DNA of 64,000 nucleotides, taken from Aspidiotus rigidus (Eukaryota; Arthropoda; Insecta; Hemiptera; Diaspididae). Positions 20,497 to 30,780 of this stretch are shown here, piece after piece. Where the stretch lies: the NCBI GenBank assembly GCA_035079385.1, contig JAVHKY010000003.1, forward strand, positions 26,551,501 through 26,615,500. Direction: 5' to 3'. Positions within the stretch are counted from its first letter, which is position 1; each line of letters starts with the position of its first letter. Under the pieces are notes generated by a model. The model was not told where the DNA came from. It saw nothing but the letters and a program-made list of their open reading frames with translations, and ran no database searches. A program made the position numbers and the translations under genes.

Positions 20497-23400
20497 AGCG
20501 GGGAACCCGCTATCCCTTTTGTTAGGGGTACTTTCAAGAAATTTTCGCTCGCGGTCCGAGGTTGATGACGTCACGGAGAGTGGAGCTTAGAAAAATTTAG
20601 ACTCTTGAGCTACACAGGGTGGGGCAAAAAGATGTTACCAGTTAAATGGGAGTTTGCGTTAAATCTGTCGTAGTGCGAAAACGCAAAACGTTAGACGTAT
20701 AGTTTGAATTTACGAATTTTGTATCTCAATTTTATCTTTAATTTGAGCCACATCCGAAGTTTCTACGACTTTTCTGAGCCGAGTTATGAACCAAAATGTG
20801 CCGTAATTTCACAGCAGGGGTTCCCAAAGTTGTGAATATATCGAAAGACAATTTTCCTATTGAAAAAATCGCGTAATCTGCAAACGTGTTCCCCGATCCT
20901 GGAGTAAAATTTAGCGCTGAATCTGAATAAGATTGTTAGAAAAATCCTGCGAAGCACCAAAATGGGTTTATGGGCCTGAAAAGGGTCAAAATTTCCCCGA
21001 AATGATAAAATTGTCTAATCTTGGATGTTTTTCTCGACTCTGAGATAAAATTTAGCGCTGAATCTGAATAAAATTCTTAAAAAATTCTGCGAAGCACCAC
21101 AATGGGTTTATGGGCCCAAAAAGAGTCAACATTTCCCCAAAATGATAAAATCGCCTAATCTTCAAAGTTTTTTTCGTTTCTGAGACAAAATTTAGCGCTG
21201 AATCTGAATATAATTGTCAAGAAATCTTGCGAAACACCAAAAATGGGTTAATGGGACCAAAATGGGTCAACATTTCTCCAAAAAGAAAAAAATTGCCTAA
21301 TCTTTAAAGTTTTTCTTAATTCTAGGGTAAAATTGTGTGCTTAGTTGTAAAAAAAAAAAACTGTTGAATAATTTTTCGAAGCACCAAAATGTGTGCAAGT
21401 GCCCAAAAACGATTACAATTTTACCAACTTGAAAAATCGCTTAGTCTTTTCAATTTCATTTGGTTCTCATAGAAATCGAGCTTCGCGAGAACAAATGATT
21501 GGTCGCGGGTGGGAAAAAGTGCGAAAACTCTTGTTGTTTCAGGCAAAGGAAGGTATGATACCGCAAATTTGGTCTTCTGTTGCGTGCCCGTGATGAAAGT
21601 CCCACTTATGTTTGAAGCAGTGCACAAATTCCTAGATTCAGCCAATGGGAGGTATGATACCGCGAATTTGGTCTTGCTCGTGATGAGATATCAGCTACAG
21701 TTCAGTATTTGATTGAGGCAGACGAATGCCCGGAATTGCTCGGGGCTTTGTCTTCTGTTATGAGCTTGCGGTGACAGATCGGGTAGGACCCCTGGAGACC
21801 CGCGAAGTAGGAAAGGGTACTAGGAAGATTGTTGTCTGCCATGAGCTCGCGGTGAGAGACCAGTTGGAGCCCTGTGTTTGATCAAATTGGGTGAGTACGT
21901 GAAAATTCTCGTTGTTTCAGGCAATGGTGAAAAACATATCGCGAAGATCGCGTTCCAGTGTGACCTCGCTAGGAGAGAACTGTAACAGCCCCGTTTTATC
22001 TAGGCCGGTGAATTCAAGAAAATTCTCGTTTCCACAACCAGTGCTGGGAAGGATATCCCGAGACCGTTGTTCGTTAAGCTTGCCGTGAGAGAACGATCAA
22101 GGCCTTATGTTCGATAAGGCACCGGATCCGAGAAAAGTCTCGTACTTTCGCGCGAGGAAGGAACGATACTGTGAAGCTCGTCTTTCGTCATGAGCTCGCG
22201 GTGAGAGAAGGATGAAGGCCCGTGTTCGATAGAGGCAGGCGGATGCGAGAAAATTCTGGTACCTTTGCGCGAAAGAAAAAAGCATGCTGTGAGGCTGGTC
22301 TTTCGTCATGAGCTCGCGGTGAGAGAACGATGGAGGCCCCGTGTTTGATGGAGGCGGGCAGATGCGAGAAAATTCTCGTAGGTTCACGCGATGAAGGGAA
22401 TGATACTGTGACGCTCGTCTTTCTTCATTAGCTTGCGGTGAGAGAACGATCAAAGCCCCGGGTTTGACGGAGGCAGGCCGATGCGAGAAAATTCTCGTAC
22501 ATTCCTGCGAAGGAAGGAACAATACTGTGAAGGTGGTCTTTCGTCATGAGCTCGCGATGAGCTGTAGCTGATCGCTCATCACGAGCAAGACCGAATTTGC
22601 GGTACCCTCCTACTGCCTAAATGAAGGAGTTTTTGCAGTTTGTCCCTCTTCGCTCATAGGTAGGGCGTCAGTTGATCTCTCATTGCAAGCACGCAACAGT
22701 AGACCAACTTTGCGTTCTTTGCCGAAAACAACGTGAGTTTTCGCACTTTTTCCTGCTTTGATCGTACGCAGAGCCCTAGTCGACCTCTCACCGCGAACCT
22801 TCAACAGAAAACGAAGTTTTCGTCTCCTGTCAATCCCCAAATGAGGAGAATTTCCGCAATTTCCTCTTTCGGATCTGTCGCCCGACGCTAGTCGATCTCT
22901 CACTCCGCAAGCACTCAACAGAAGACGAACTTGTCGATATTCCTTCCAGCTCCTGAATCAACAATTTTACTGCAGAATGAGAATTTTTGATTTTTTATTT
23001 TGGAGATCACCTAGGGCCATTTCAGTATTTTTTTTGGACTCGGCGCAAAAATTTACTCCAGAATTGAAAACAACATTTGAAGGTTACGCAATTATTCATC
23101 TTGGAGGAATTTTGATTCTCTTCGACCCCATCAACCCATTTTGGTGCTCCGAAGTATTATTTAAGCATGTTTTTTGGACTCAGCGCGAAATTCCTCTTGA
23201 AAATCGAATTAAAATTTGAAAGTTTGAACGATTTCCCAATTTGGGAAAATTTTGGCCCTTTCTGGGCCCAATAACCCCTTTTGGGTGCTTCGAAGAACTC
23301 TGTGAGCATTTTTTTCGAACTCAGCGCGAAATTCCACTTGAAAATCGAATTAAAATTTAAAAGTTTAAACAATATTCCAATTTGGCGAAATTTCGACCTT

Positions 23401-24078
23401 TTTTGAGCCCATTGACCCATTTTGGTGCTTCGATAAACATTTTTTTCGGACTCAGCGCGAAATTCCACTTAAAAATTGATTTACAATTCAAAAGTTTGAA
23501 CGATTTTCCACCTTGGAGAAATTTTGAGCCTTTTTGGGCTCATTAACCCATTTTGGTGCTTCTTTGGGTTTTGTTACTATTTTTTTTGTTTTCCCCGCAC
23601 AAATTCCCTTAAGAAACAATAATTTAATTATTAAAATTTTCGAAATTCAGTTCAGTACTGTAAATTAATTAATTTTCAAGCCGTATTTTGGGAACCCTGA
23701 CGATTTGGTGAATTTTCGGCACATTTTGGTCCATTACTCAGCTCAGAAAAGTCGTAGAAACTTCGGGTCCGGCTCAAATTAAAGATAAAATTAAGATACA
23801 AAATTTGTATGTTTGAACTATACGTCTAATGTTTTGCGTTTTCGCGCTACAACAGATTTAGCGCAAACTCCCATTCAACTGGTAACATCTTTCTGTCCCA
23901 CCCTGTATATGGCATTTCTACTCTCGAGGCTAGTATGATAGAAGGGACGAGGGGACGCAGAGAATTTGTTTTATGAAGTACCTTGAAAGGGCGTTCTGAG
24001 TCTTATGGTGTTGCATATCAGGCTCATTGAAGGGGCTAGGCCTTCGCAGTGGTATAACAGTCTTGCGGGTTCCCCGCT
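20497..24078 (-). repeat. D-family repeat, split by a foldback element
   Basis: Outer inverted ends AGCGGGGAACCCGC (20497-) and GCGGGTTCCCCGCT (-24078) bracket the stretch. Inside the left end is the D minisatellite signature (TTAGAAAAATTTAGACTC..GAGCTA). Inside the right end, reading on the - strand, is CCTAGCCCCTTCAATGAGCC, matching the D repeat at 37041. The foldback element at 20615-23905 sits at the TA of the GAGCTATATATGG segment of this repeat and interrupts it. Confidence 0.6.
20615..23905. mobile_element. Giant foldback element A (3.3 kb), nonautonomous
   Basis: Terminal inverted repeats of about 200 bp (CAGGGTGGGGCAAAAAGATG at the left, its inverse ending CCACCCTG at the right) are nearly identical. 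The arms then continue as inverted arrays. A unit of about 140 bp with TTAGCGCTGAATCTGAAT recurs at 20911, 21052 and 21192 on the left and in inverse orientation at 23000-23580. An inner unit of about 119 bp with ATGAGCTCGC recurs at 22190, 22308, 22427 (variant) and 22546, with inverse copies toward 22950. No transposase ORF exists; open frames here are repeat artefacts. The target is TA: the left flank is CA and the right TA, inside a known repeat whose consensus there is TATA. This points to Tc1/mariner-type mobilisation. It lies in the 4.9-kb intron of the adhesion gene. Confidence 0.85.
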
Positions 24079-24326
24079 CGCCGTTGCAAAACTTGCTACA
24101 GCATCCTAATTTTCTCCTCCCGCGACGATAAACTATGGTCTGAACTCAATGAACTGGGTAACTGAGTTAGTCTCAATGATGCAACTTTGGAGATTAATGT
24201 TTGCACTCTCTACTTTTGGACTTCGCACACTTTTCTATGATCTAGAAAGATGCTCGTATCGTATTTCTTATTTCTTTTAGGGATTCGCGGGTGAATTTCA
24301 ATCGTCTAATTTAACATTAGTATTAC

Positions 24327-24389
24327 CTGTATCAGCTCGACTAATCATTGCTTCTCGTTCTTGAGGCGAGGCTGACGGCATAGCGAGTT
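24327..24389 (-). CDS. Lachesin/IgLON-like adhesion protein, linker exon 1
   Basis: A 63-nt exon with a TTGTTCCAG acceptor and an ACAG/GTAATA donor (- strand). It completes a Glu codon from the Ig3 exon and reads LAMPSASPQEREAMISRADT, passing one base on. Short Pro/Ser-rich exons after the third Ig domain are typical of lachesin-like genes. Support comes from the phase match rather than strong sequence conservation. Confidence 0.7.
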
Positions 24390-24658
24390 CTGGAACAAAA
24401 AAGAAATGATTTATAATAAATATCAATGCCCCGCGAGATTCCATTTTCGTAGGGTCAAGGCGATGCCGCAAAAAACTGATTCATTAGATCACCTTCAGGA
24501 AGGAAGAGTTACATAGTAACTTTTTGACAGTTTGTAGAACGAAACAAGCCGCGGTAACTCCTCTTCGTTCAATGTCACCCTCGACCTGCAAAAGTTCTCT
24601 TTACCCTACCCTTACTGAGCTCAGAGCAGAAATTTTTAAGTTTCAAACTATTTCTTAC

Positions 24659-24943
24659 CATATATTCGTATATTTCCTTCGGTATCGCCCAACGAATTTT
24701 TTGATATGCATTTATAAGTGCCAAAATCGTTCTGTTGAATATTTGACACGGTTAATTTCATGTGCGTTTTATAGCCGCTTTCTATATATTCAGCAGTGTG
24801 TTTATTGGCTGTTATCAGCACGTCATCACCGAATGCCCAATAATTGATAGCTCGGGGATGAGCTTCCACGAGACAGTCTATCGTCACGTCGGTATTCGTG
24901 GGTGCGTTGACTAGTTGATTTGGAACCGTGATGAAAGGCACAA
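24659..24943 (-). CDS. Lachesin/IgLON-like adhesion protein, third Ig domain exon
   Basis: The exon follows a TTTCCACAG acceptor and ends at ATATG/GTAAGA (- strand). It encodes one complete I-set Ig domain: start VPFITVPNQLVNAP, B-strand Cys in VTIDCLVEAHP, core Trp in INYWAFGDD, YKTHMKLTVSNIQ, then the F-strand motif DFGTYKCISKNSLGDTEG. The DFG-Y-KC-KNSLGDTEG signature is characteristic of Ig3 in lachesin, amalgam and related IgLON-type insect proteins, which are GPI-anchored homophilic adhesion molecules of neurons, trachea and septate junctions. Splice phases agree with the Ig2 exon 32.8 kb upstream and the linker exon downstream. Confidence 0.9.
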
Positions 24944-25299
24944 CTGTGGAAAAAAGAAGTATAGGTTTTCATGGTTATTAATATGATCTAGAAAAGTAAA
25001 AAAGAAGTCTAGAACCTTTTGGAGACTACTATTGAGTCTTAGTCTTCTTGGAATCTCGTAGATATGGAGAAATGTTGACCTCTAAACTGTATACATAAGA
25101 AGGGGAGGTGGGATGAGTTTGAAAATTCCGAGTATTAAAATGTATACTTCAGAGGATTTTAATTTATTTTTATTTTACTTAATTTATTTTACTGCACTAA
25201 GGAACATTAGCTCGAAAAGATACAAGTGTGTTTACAGATATGACTTAGCTTAGACGTACATCTCACGGATTGTACAAATATATAGTTTTGAAGAAGAAT

Positions 25300-27760
25300 A
25301 GTCAATATTTGAAGGAGTGGGAGAAATTGTGTGAGACGTAGATATTGACGATACAGTGTGATAATATTAGGTTTATTTCCGAGTGCTCGTGAGACAAGGA
25401 TGAAACCTGTAATGAACTGCAAACTGAATGAAGTTGACAACATGCAAAAATGTGATCAATTGTCAGACTTTTTTGGCAGTGCGGGCAAGATGGAGCAGAT
25501 GGCATACAAGCGTTGGTCAGATGAGGATGTGTAATACGTGTGTGGTCTATCTTGACTTCTTCTATTTTCAAATCTCTATTACAGCTTGACCATGGTATAG
25601 GTTTTTTTTTTTTAATGCGGAGGAGGGTTGAGATTCCCAAAAGTTATATCATTGATCAAAAGTGATTTAGGTAGTCAGAAGCAGGAAGGGGAGATTTGTC
25701 TGATATTTTTCTGAGCAGCTTTGGCGACGAGGTCATGTTCTCATAAGTCGATGTGTCCTGGTATCGTATGAATGTTATTTTGCAGTTAATTGAGTTGAGT
25801 GTGGTTCGTTGTAGGTGAATTCTTTGAGTAAGAGGGTCAGAGCTGGTGAGTGAAGTGAGGGTAGTGAGTGAGTAAGAAGTAGAAAGTTGCTATTCGGTAG
25901 GAATTTAGTGAGATAAGAAAGACAGGCAAGGAGGGTCATGAGTTCAGTAGCATATACAGAGGCTATGTTTGTGGACTCGGTGGGTGAATAGAACACCGTC
26001 CACAGAATAAGCATTTCTACGCTTTGATCCGTCCGAGTAGCAGATAATAAAATTAGAATATTCTTGGATTAAACATTTGATGTGTTGGATGTAGGTGGAT
26101 TTGTTCTGATTATGTATTTGTGTGATAAGGAGTCGGGTGGAAGGTTCATTGTGAGTCCAAGGGAGGGGAGTGAGTTTGAATACCTATATATGTTGTAATG
26201 GGTAGATTGGAAAACGTTTGTTGAGGGATTTTTCAAGACAAAAGTAGATTTGTTTATGAGTACTTATCAAGAGGTGATTAGTTTTTGGAAAGAAAATAGA
26301 ATTGTTAGTTGGTAGGTGTGGAATTGTGAAATTGAGATAGAAAAATTCGAGATGAGGATGTGTCTGCGGTATAGCAGCGGTGGTTCGGCGGCTTTAGCGC
26401 ATAAAATAAGTTTGGAGCTTGTACGGAAAGCTCCCAGCGCCAGTCTGAGTGACTGAATTTGAATAGGGTCTAGAAGTTTAAGAATTGATTTGAAAGCTAA
26501 ATTGTAAATGGGTACGCCATAGTCTAGATGTGATCGAATATGACTTTTTTTTGGAGTTTTAGAAGAAGTTTTCTATTGTATTTTTTGGAGGGGTGGAACA
26601 GGTTTTTTATTATGGTAAGGCCTAAAATACATGATGTTTTTGGAATTTTTGTGTGTGAGGATCAATTCAGTTTTTGAGTCACGGTGTAATTCTAGTAATT
26701 TAGCAGACTGACGTTCTGTAATTTCGAAGTTTTGTAGGAGTAATGGTTGTATGGAGAGGATGGGTTTACGTGATTTGAATATGACCAGAGCCCGGATTTT
26801 TCGGCACTAAAAATGAAAAGTTTCGGAAGTTAATGGGGGCATTATTCGGCATTTAAAAAAAAAAAAATTGTTTTTAATACTTTTACAAATTCACGCTCAG
26901 AATTATTCAATTTACAACCAAAATTACGTGATTTTGACCAAAATAAACAAAACCTAGCAATCTTTTAATCACATTTTTAATTTTTCAATTTTGGATTAAA
27001 AATAATACTTTCAAGAAAAAGGTCTAATTTTCACCACAATAACAAAATTCAGCTAATTTTGTCCAAAATTATCAATATTTAACCCCCGTTTTCCCATTTT
27101 CGGCAATTTTCGGCAAGATGAAATTTGTTTTACAGACCCCTTTACCCCTAAAATGAACTTCTATCCGATTTTCAAGCTTCCCGCCCTGAGCAAAATGATT
27201 CGACAAATGCCGAGGAATCCGGGGTCTGAATATGACATTGTAGATTTTGAGAGATGAAAATCGAAAGCCATTCAGAGAAGTCCAGGTGGTGACAGAGTTG
27301 AGAGTTTCTTGTAGTAACCTGTGGCCTCCGTGAGGATCAGAAGACTGTATGATTGTAATCGTCGGCAAACAGACGTTGTCTAAGGGGAATTTAACGCATG
27401 TGGAAGAAGTACACTGAATACTTCTCCTTGAAGGATACCAGTTTAAACTGTGTGGGGGGAGAAGGTCAAATTTTGTATTCGGATTTTTAGTGTGCGATTG
27501 TTGTGGAAGCTTTGTGAAATTTTCGAAAGATTACCCCTGAGGCCGAATGAGTGGAGTTTACGTGTGATGTAGTGTCTCCAGACTCTCGGGAAGGCTTTCT
27601 GAAGATCAGAAAACAGTGAGTAGAGGGTGGATTTGCAGAGTGTAGTTTTGTTGACTTGAGTTTGGAGATAGATTAAGGGTTGGATTGTGTTACGTCCCTT
27701 TCTAAACCCATATTGAAATGAGGAAAGGAAGTTGTTTGATTTTACGTACTTAGAGAGACG
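25300..27760 (-). pseudogene. I-like non-LTR retrotransposon ORF2 (RT, RNase H, CTD), decayed
   Basis: Read on the - strand, several conserved blocks of a non-LTR polyprotein appear in order, in shifting frames. These are the RT fragments YGFRKGRNTIQPL and DLQKAFPRVWRHYI, the catalytic FADD at 27359-27370, the post-RT block DYGVPIYN..LDPIQIQSLRLALGAF..SSKLILCAKAAEPPL, an RNase H fragment (ATELMTLLACL, about 25940), and a C-terminal zinc-knuckle block HPHLTNACMPSAPSCPHC..DHIFACC near 25540. Presence of RNase H points to the I group rather than classic Jockey. Stops and frameshifts are frequent, and a hAT MITE interrupts it at 26786-27228, so it is inactive. It sits in sense orientation with the host gene in the 32.8-kb intron. 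Confidence 0.85.
26786..27228. mobile_element. hAT-type MITE with perfect 8-bp target duplication
   Basis: The left terminus is CAGAGCCCGGATTTTTCGGC; the right terminus in inverse is CAGACCCCGGATTCC. AATATGAC occurs immediately outside both ends (26778-26785 and 27229-27236), a perfect 8-bp duplication as hAT transposases make. The interior is AT-rich with 'ttttcggca' motifs and no transposase. It interrupts the non-LTR element between its RT and downstream block. A longer relative is at 60842-61510. Confidence 0.88.
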
Positions 27761-27824
27761 TTTACTGAGAATTGAAGTAATTAATTTCTGGGCATGATAT
27801 TTGCAAGATCATTAAACAAGTGCA

Positions 27825-28330
27825 GTGACCCATGTGGGGTTTGAGTCCTCTTACCCCCTCTCAGAGACCTCTAGGATTTTTCAAACCATTTTTTCCGAAT
27901 TTTACGGTAAGTTCTACATAAGAATTTGTTGAACATGAAAAAAAAATGCAAACATTTTTTCAACTTTTTTCAGGGTTTGTGCCCCTCTCAACCCCATCCG
28001 AGGGCCCCAGGAATTTTTTCACCATTTTCCCCGAATATCGCGCTAAATTCTATTTCGGAACTCGTTAAGATTTTTCCAAAAAACAAAAAATATTTTTCTC
28101 AATTTCGGGTTGGAGAGGTCCCTGGGGCCTTTAGACGATCGGAAGAATTTTTTTAGAATTTTTCCCAAATTCTACGGAAGGATATTCGTGAAAATATGTT
28201 GAAATATGTCACTTTGGGTTATCAGGCCCCCAGCGCCTCTAAAATGTTGGAAGAATCTTTTGATAATTTTTTTCGAATTTGGCGGTCCGAATTACATAAG
28301 AATCCACATAAATTGCGAACCAAAAGAAAT
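27825..28330 (+). repeat. Imperfect tandem repeats, about 130-160 bp, three to four units
   Basis: Blocks with a recurring order (GGGTTTGAGTCC/GGGTTTGTGCCC/GGGTTGGAGAGG/GGGTTATCAGGC, then a CCnnGGCC core, then TTTTnCCGAATT, then ATAAGAATnnnT) follow each other. They resemble one arm of a foldback array, but no inverse partner arm was found in the window. They end just before the foldback element at 28457. Confidence 0.55.
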
Positions 28331-29409
28331 ATTTCAGTCATTTATATGCAAGAACTCTTTCCAGTTAGGCAACCCGCCATTACAGGGTCCGTATAGTGTT
28401 TGGACGGTCGTGTCATGGCTCAAATTTTTCATTGAAGCATCCTAAATATTCGTTCCAAAGGCTCTGGCCGGGTAAGGGGTGGAAAATGGCCTTGGTCGGA
28501 AAATGTTTCAAATGTCCGTCAAAATGTTGTCCCCAATGAGAAAACTCGAAATCCAAAAAATTGGACCCATCCGCTTACCCACATGGGCTGCAGAGTCATT
28601 TTCAGGCATAAAATCCAAATGGCCGTATATCAGGCAATAATGATCGCACAGCAATGAAACTTGGGGGAATTTTAGTGTATGTGAACGTTCATCCATGGTA
28701 TTTTTTTCAAATAAAAACATTCATATTTTCCCTAGTTTCTAGCAATAACGAAACTTCAAATTCGAATGAACAAAAAATCGGGAGGAGGCACCTGGGGAAA
28801 ATCATTCATTTGAAGCGCCATATCCTCTACTACAACATACATGAGTACCATAGTCCTCGGTGAGGTGGAACATTCCCAAAAAAATCAATATTTAATGAAT
28901 TTCTGTGATTTTTCCATGAATAGCGGGGTGAACTAAGACTGCTACCGCAATAGACCGCGAGAAATCAATGGTCAATGTTCGAGGTGAAAAATACGCACTC
29001 CTCCGTGAGATGAAATGGGAATGTTGATAGACCAAAAATATTTTTTTAGTATTTCGTTTATCGATTTGGTCAATTCTTATGTAAACACGTCCACCGATGA
29101 CGTGGAGTACGTTAGATTAAGTAAAATAGTTGAAAAATTCTCCAGTCGCTGTAACAGTCTGAAAATAGTAGAGAAGTGAGAAAATCCACTTTTTCAACCT
29201 GAGAACTGCGATTTTTCATATTTCATTCATCAAATAGGTTAGTTCTTACGCAGACATGTCCGCCGAGGTCAAAAAATTCTCCAGTCGCTGGAACGTTTTG
29301 GAAATGATAAATAATCGGGAAAATTCATTTTTTCACCCTGGAGGACCGTGAGTTTTCATATTTCATTCATCAATTAGGTCATATGATGTAAACATGTCCG
29401 TCGAGTTTG

Positions 29410-29796
29410 AAGAAAATGACGGCTTCCTTAACGAAGTTAAACGAGGAACGCAAGGAACCTGTTTTATGATTCGAATGAGATTTGGTATTGAAAATTCAAG
29501 GAAGCCTAGATCATATATAGCTCGACGATCGAAATTTTTCTAAGTCCCTCTCCTATCATGTATGGCTCGAGAGTCGAAATTTTTCTAAGTCCCCCTTCTA
29601 TCATATATAGCTCGAGAGTCGAAATTTTTTTAAGTCCCTCTCCTATCATATATGGCTCGAGAGTCGAAATTTTTCTAAGTCCCCCTTCTATCATCTATGG
29701 CTCGAGGGTCGAAATTTTTCTAAGTTTTTCGCTGGACGGCGCACGGCGGACGGCAGATTTCTCAAATAGCCCCCCATAAAATAGGTTCCCTGTTAA
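29410..29796 (+). repeat. D-family repeat inserted in foldback C (copy 1)
   Basis: It begins GACGGCTTCCTTAACGAAG and contains GGAACCTGTTTTAT about 45 bp in. It ends ATAAAATAGGTTCCCTGTTAA, which is an inverse of that segment. The centre is the 45-bp minisatellite array. Foldback units resume on both sides (CGTCGAGTTTGAAGAAAAT before, GTCAAAAAATTCCCCAGTCG after), so the repeat looks inserted into, or captured by, the foldback arm. Confidence 0.7.
29511..29735 (+). repeat. 45-bp minisatellite, five units
   Basis: The unit of 45 bp reads TCATATATAGCTCGAGAGTC, then GAAATTTTTCTAAGTCCC, then a pyrimidine-rich CTCTCCTA. Five head-to-tail copies vary at a few positions (TATAG/TATGG, GAGAGTC/GACGATC). 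Because 45 is divisible by three, the array yields spurious open frames with a repeated 15-residue unit on both strands; these are not genes. Confidence 0.85.
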
Positions 29797-30380
29797 AATG
29801 GTCAAAAAATTCCCCAGTCGCTGGAATAGTCAGGAAATAGCAGAAAATCGAGGAAGTCCAGTTTTTCAACATGGAGAGCTGTGATTTTTGGTATTTTGTC
29901 TATCAATTACGGCAAATCTTATGTAAAGACACCCGCCGAGTTGTAAAAAATAATCAAAAAATTATCCAGTTTCTGGGATGCCCTGGAAGTAGTAAAAACT
30001 CTAGGTAATCCACTTTTCTAACATGGAAAACCGTGATTTTTCATATTCTGTTTATCAATAAGGTCAATTCTTATGTGAATACATTCGCCGAGTTGGAAAA
30101 AAATAGTCAATAAATTCTCCAGTCGCTGGAACGATCTAGAAATAGTACCAAATCCACTTTTTCAACGTGGAGAGCCCTGATTTTTGGTATGTCGTTTATC
30201 AAAAAGGTCAAATCTTATGTTAATACCTCCGCCGAGTTTGGAAAAAATAGTCAGTTGCTGGAATAGTCTGAAAATGAAAAATTGAAAATATCTACTTTTT
30301 GAACCTGGAGAATCGTGATTTTTGTATTCTATTTATCAATAATTTCAATTTTTAAGTAAACACAACTCTATTTCGAAAAA

Positions 30381-30780
30381 AACGACGGCTTCCTTAACGA
30401 AGTTAAACGAGGAACGCAGGGAACCTGTTTTATGAGTCAAATGAGATTTGGTCTTGAGAATTCAAGGGATCCTAGTATAAAGAAGGCCTAGACCTACTAT
30501 AAGCCTAGTGTAATATAGTTTGAGAGTCTAAATTTTTCTCGAATCTCGAGCTATATATGATGGGAGGGGGACTTGGAAAAATTTTGACTCTCGAGCTATG
30601 TGATAGAAAGAGGACTTGGAAAAATTCCTATCGTATATGGCTGGAGAGTCGAAAGTTTTCCACCCTCCTATCATATATGGCTCGAGAGTCGAAATTTTTC
30701 CAAGTTTTTTGCTGGACGGCGGACGGCGCACGGCAAGTTTCTCAAAAAGGTCCCCTTAAAACAGGTTCCCTGTTAAAAAT
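30381..30780 (+). repeat. D-family repeat inserted in foldback C (copy 2)
   Basis: The left end CGACGGCTTCCTTAACGAAG is nearly identical to copy 1 at 29410 for about 90 bp. The right end AAAACAGGTTCCCTGTTAAA occurs near 30759-30778. The interior holds minisatellite units in both orientations (reverse at 30530-30640, forward at 30640-30710). Foldback sequence (AGTCAGTAAATTCTCCAGAC) resumes directly after. Confidence 0.7.

Noticed and set aside
22097..22918. Open frames of 141 and 102 codons in the GC-richer centre of foldback A
   Set aside because: They are translations of the about 119-bp tandem units in both arms; no start context, domain or conservation.
20900..23600. CRISPR-like regular repeats
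   Set aside because: Units are 119-140 bp without unique spacers, inverted between arms, in a eukaryotic intron; this is a foldback array.
28508..28720. 70-codon open frame repeated almost exactly at 33069-33281 on the other strand
   Set aside because: It lies in the outer arms of foldback C, so the similarity comes from the inverted repeat; no domain or independent sign of coding.
29506..29779. Open frames on both strands with a repeated 15-residue unit
   Set aside because: Artefact of a 45-bp minisatellite, open because 45 is a multiple of three.
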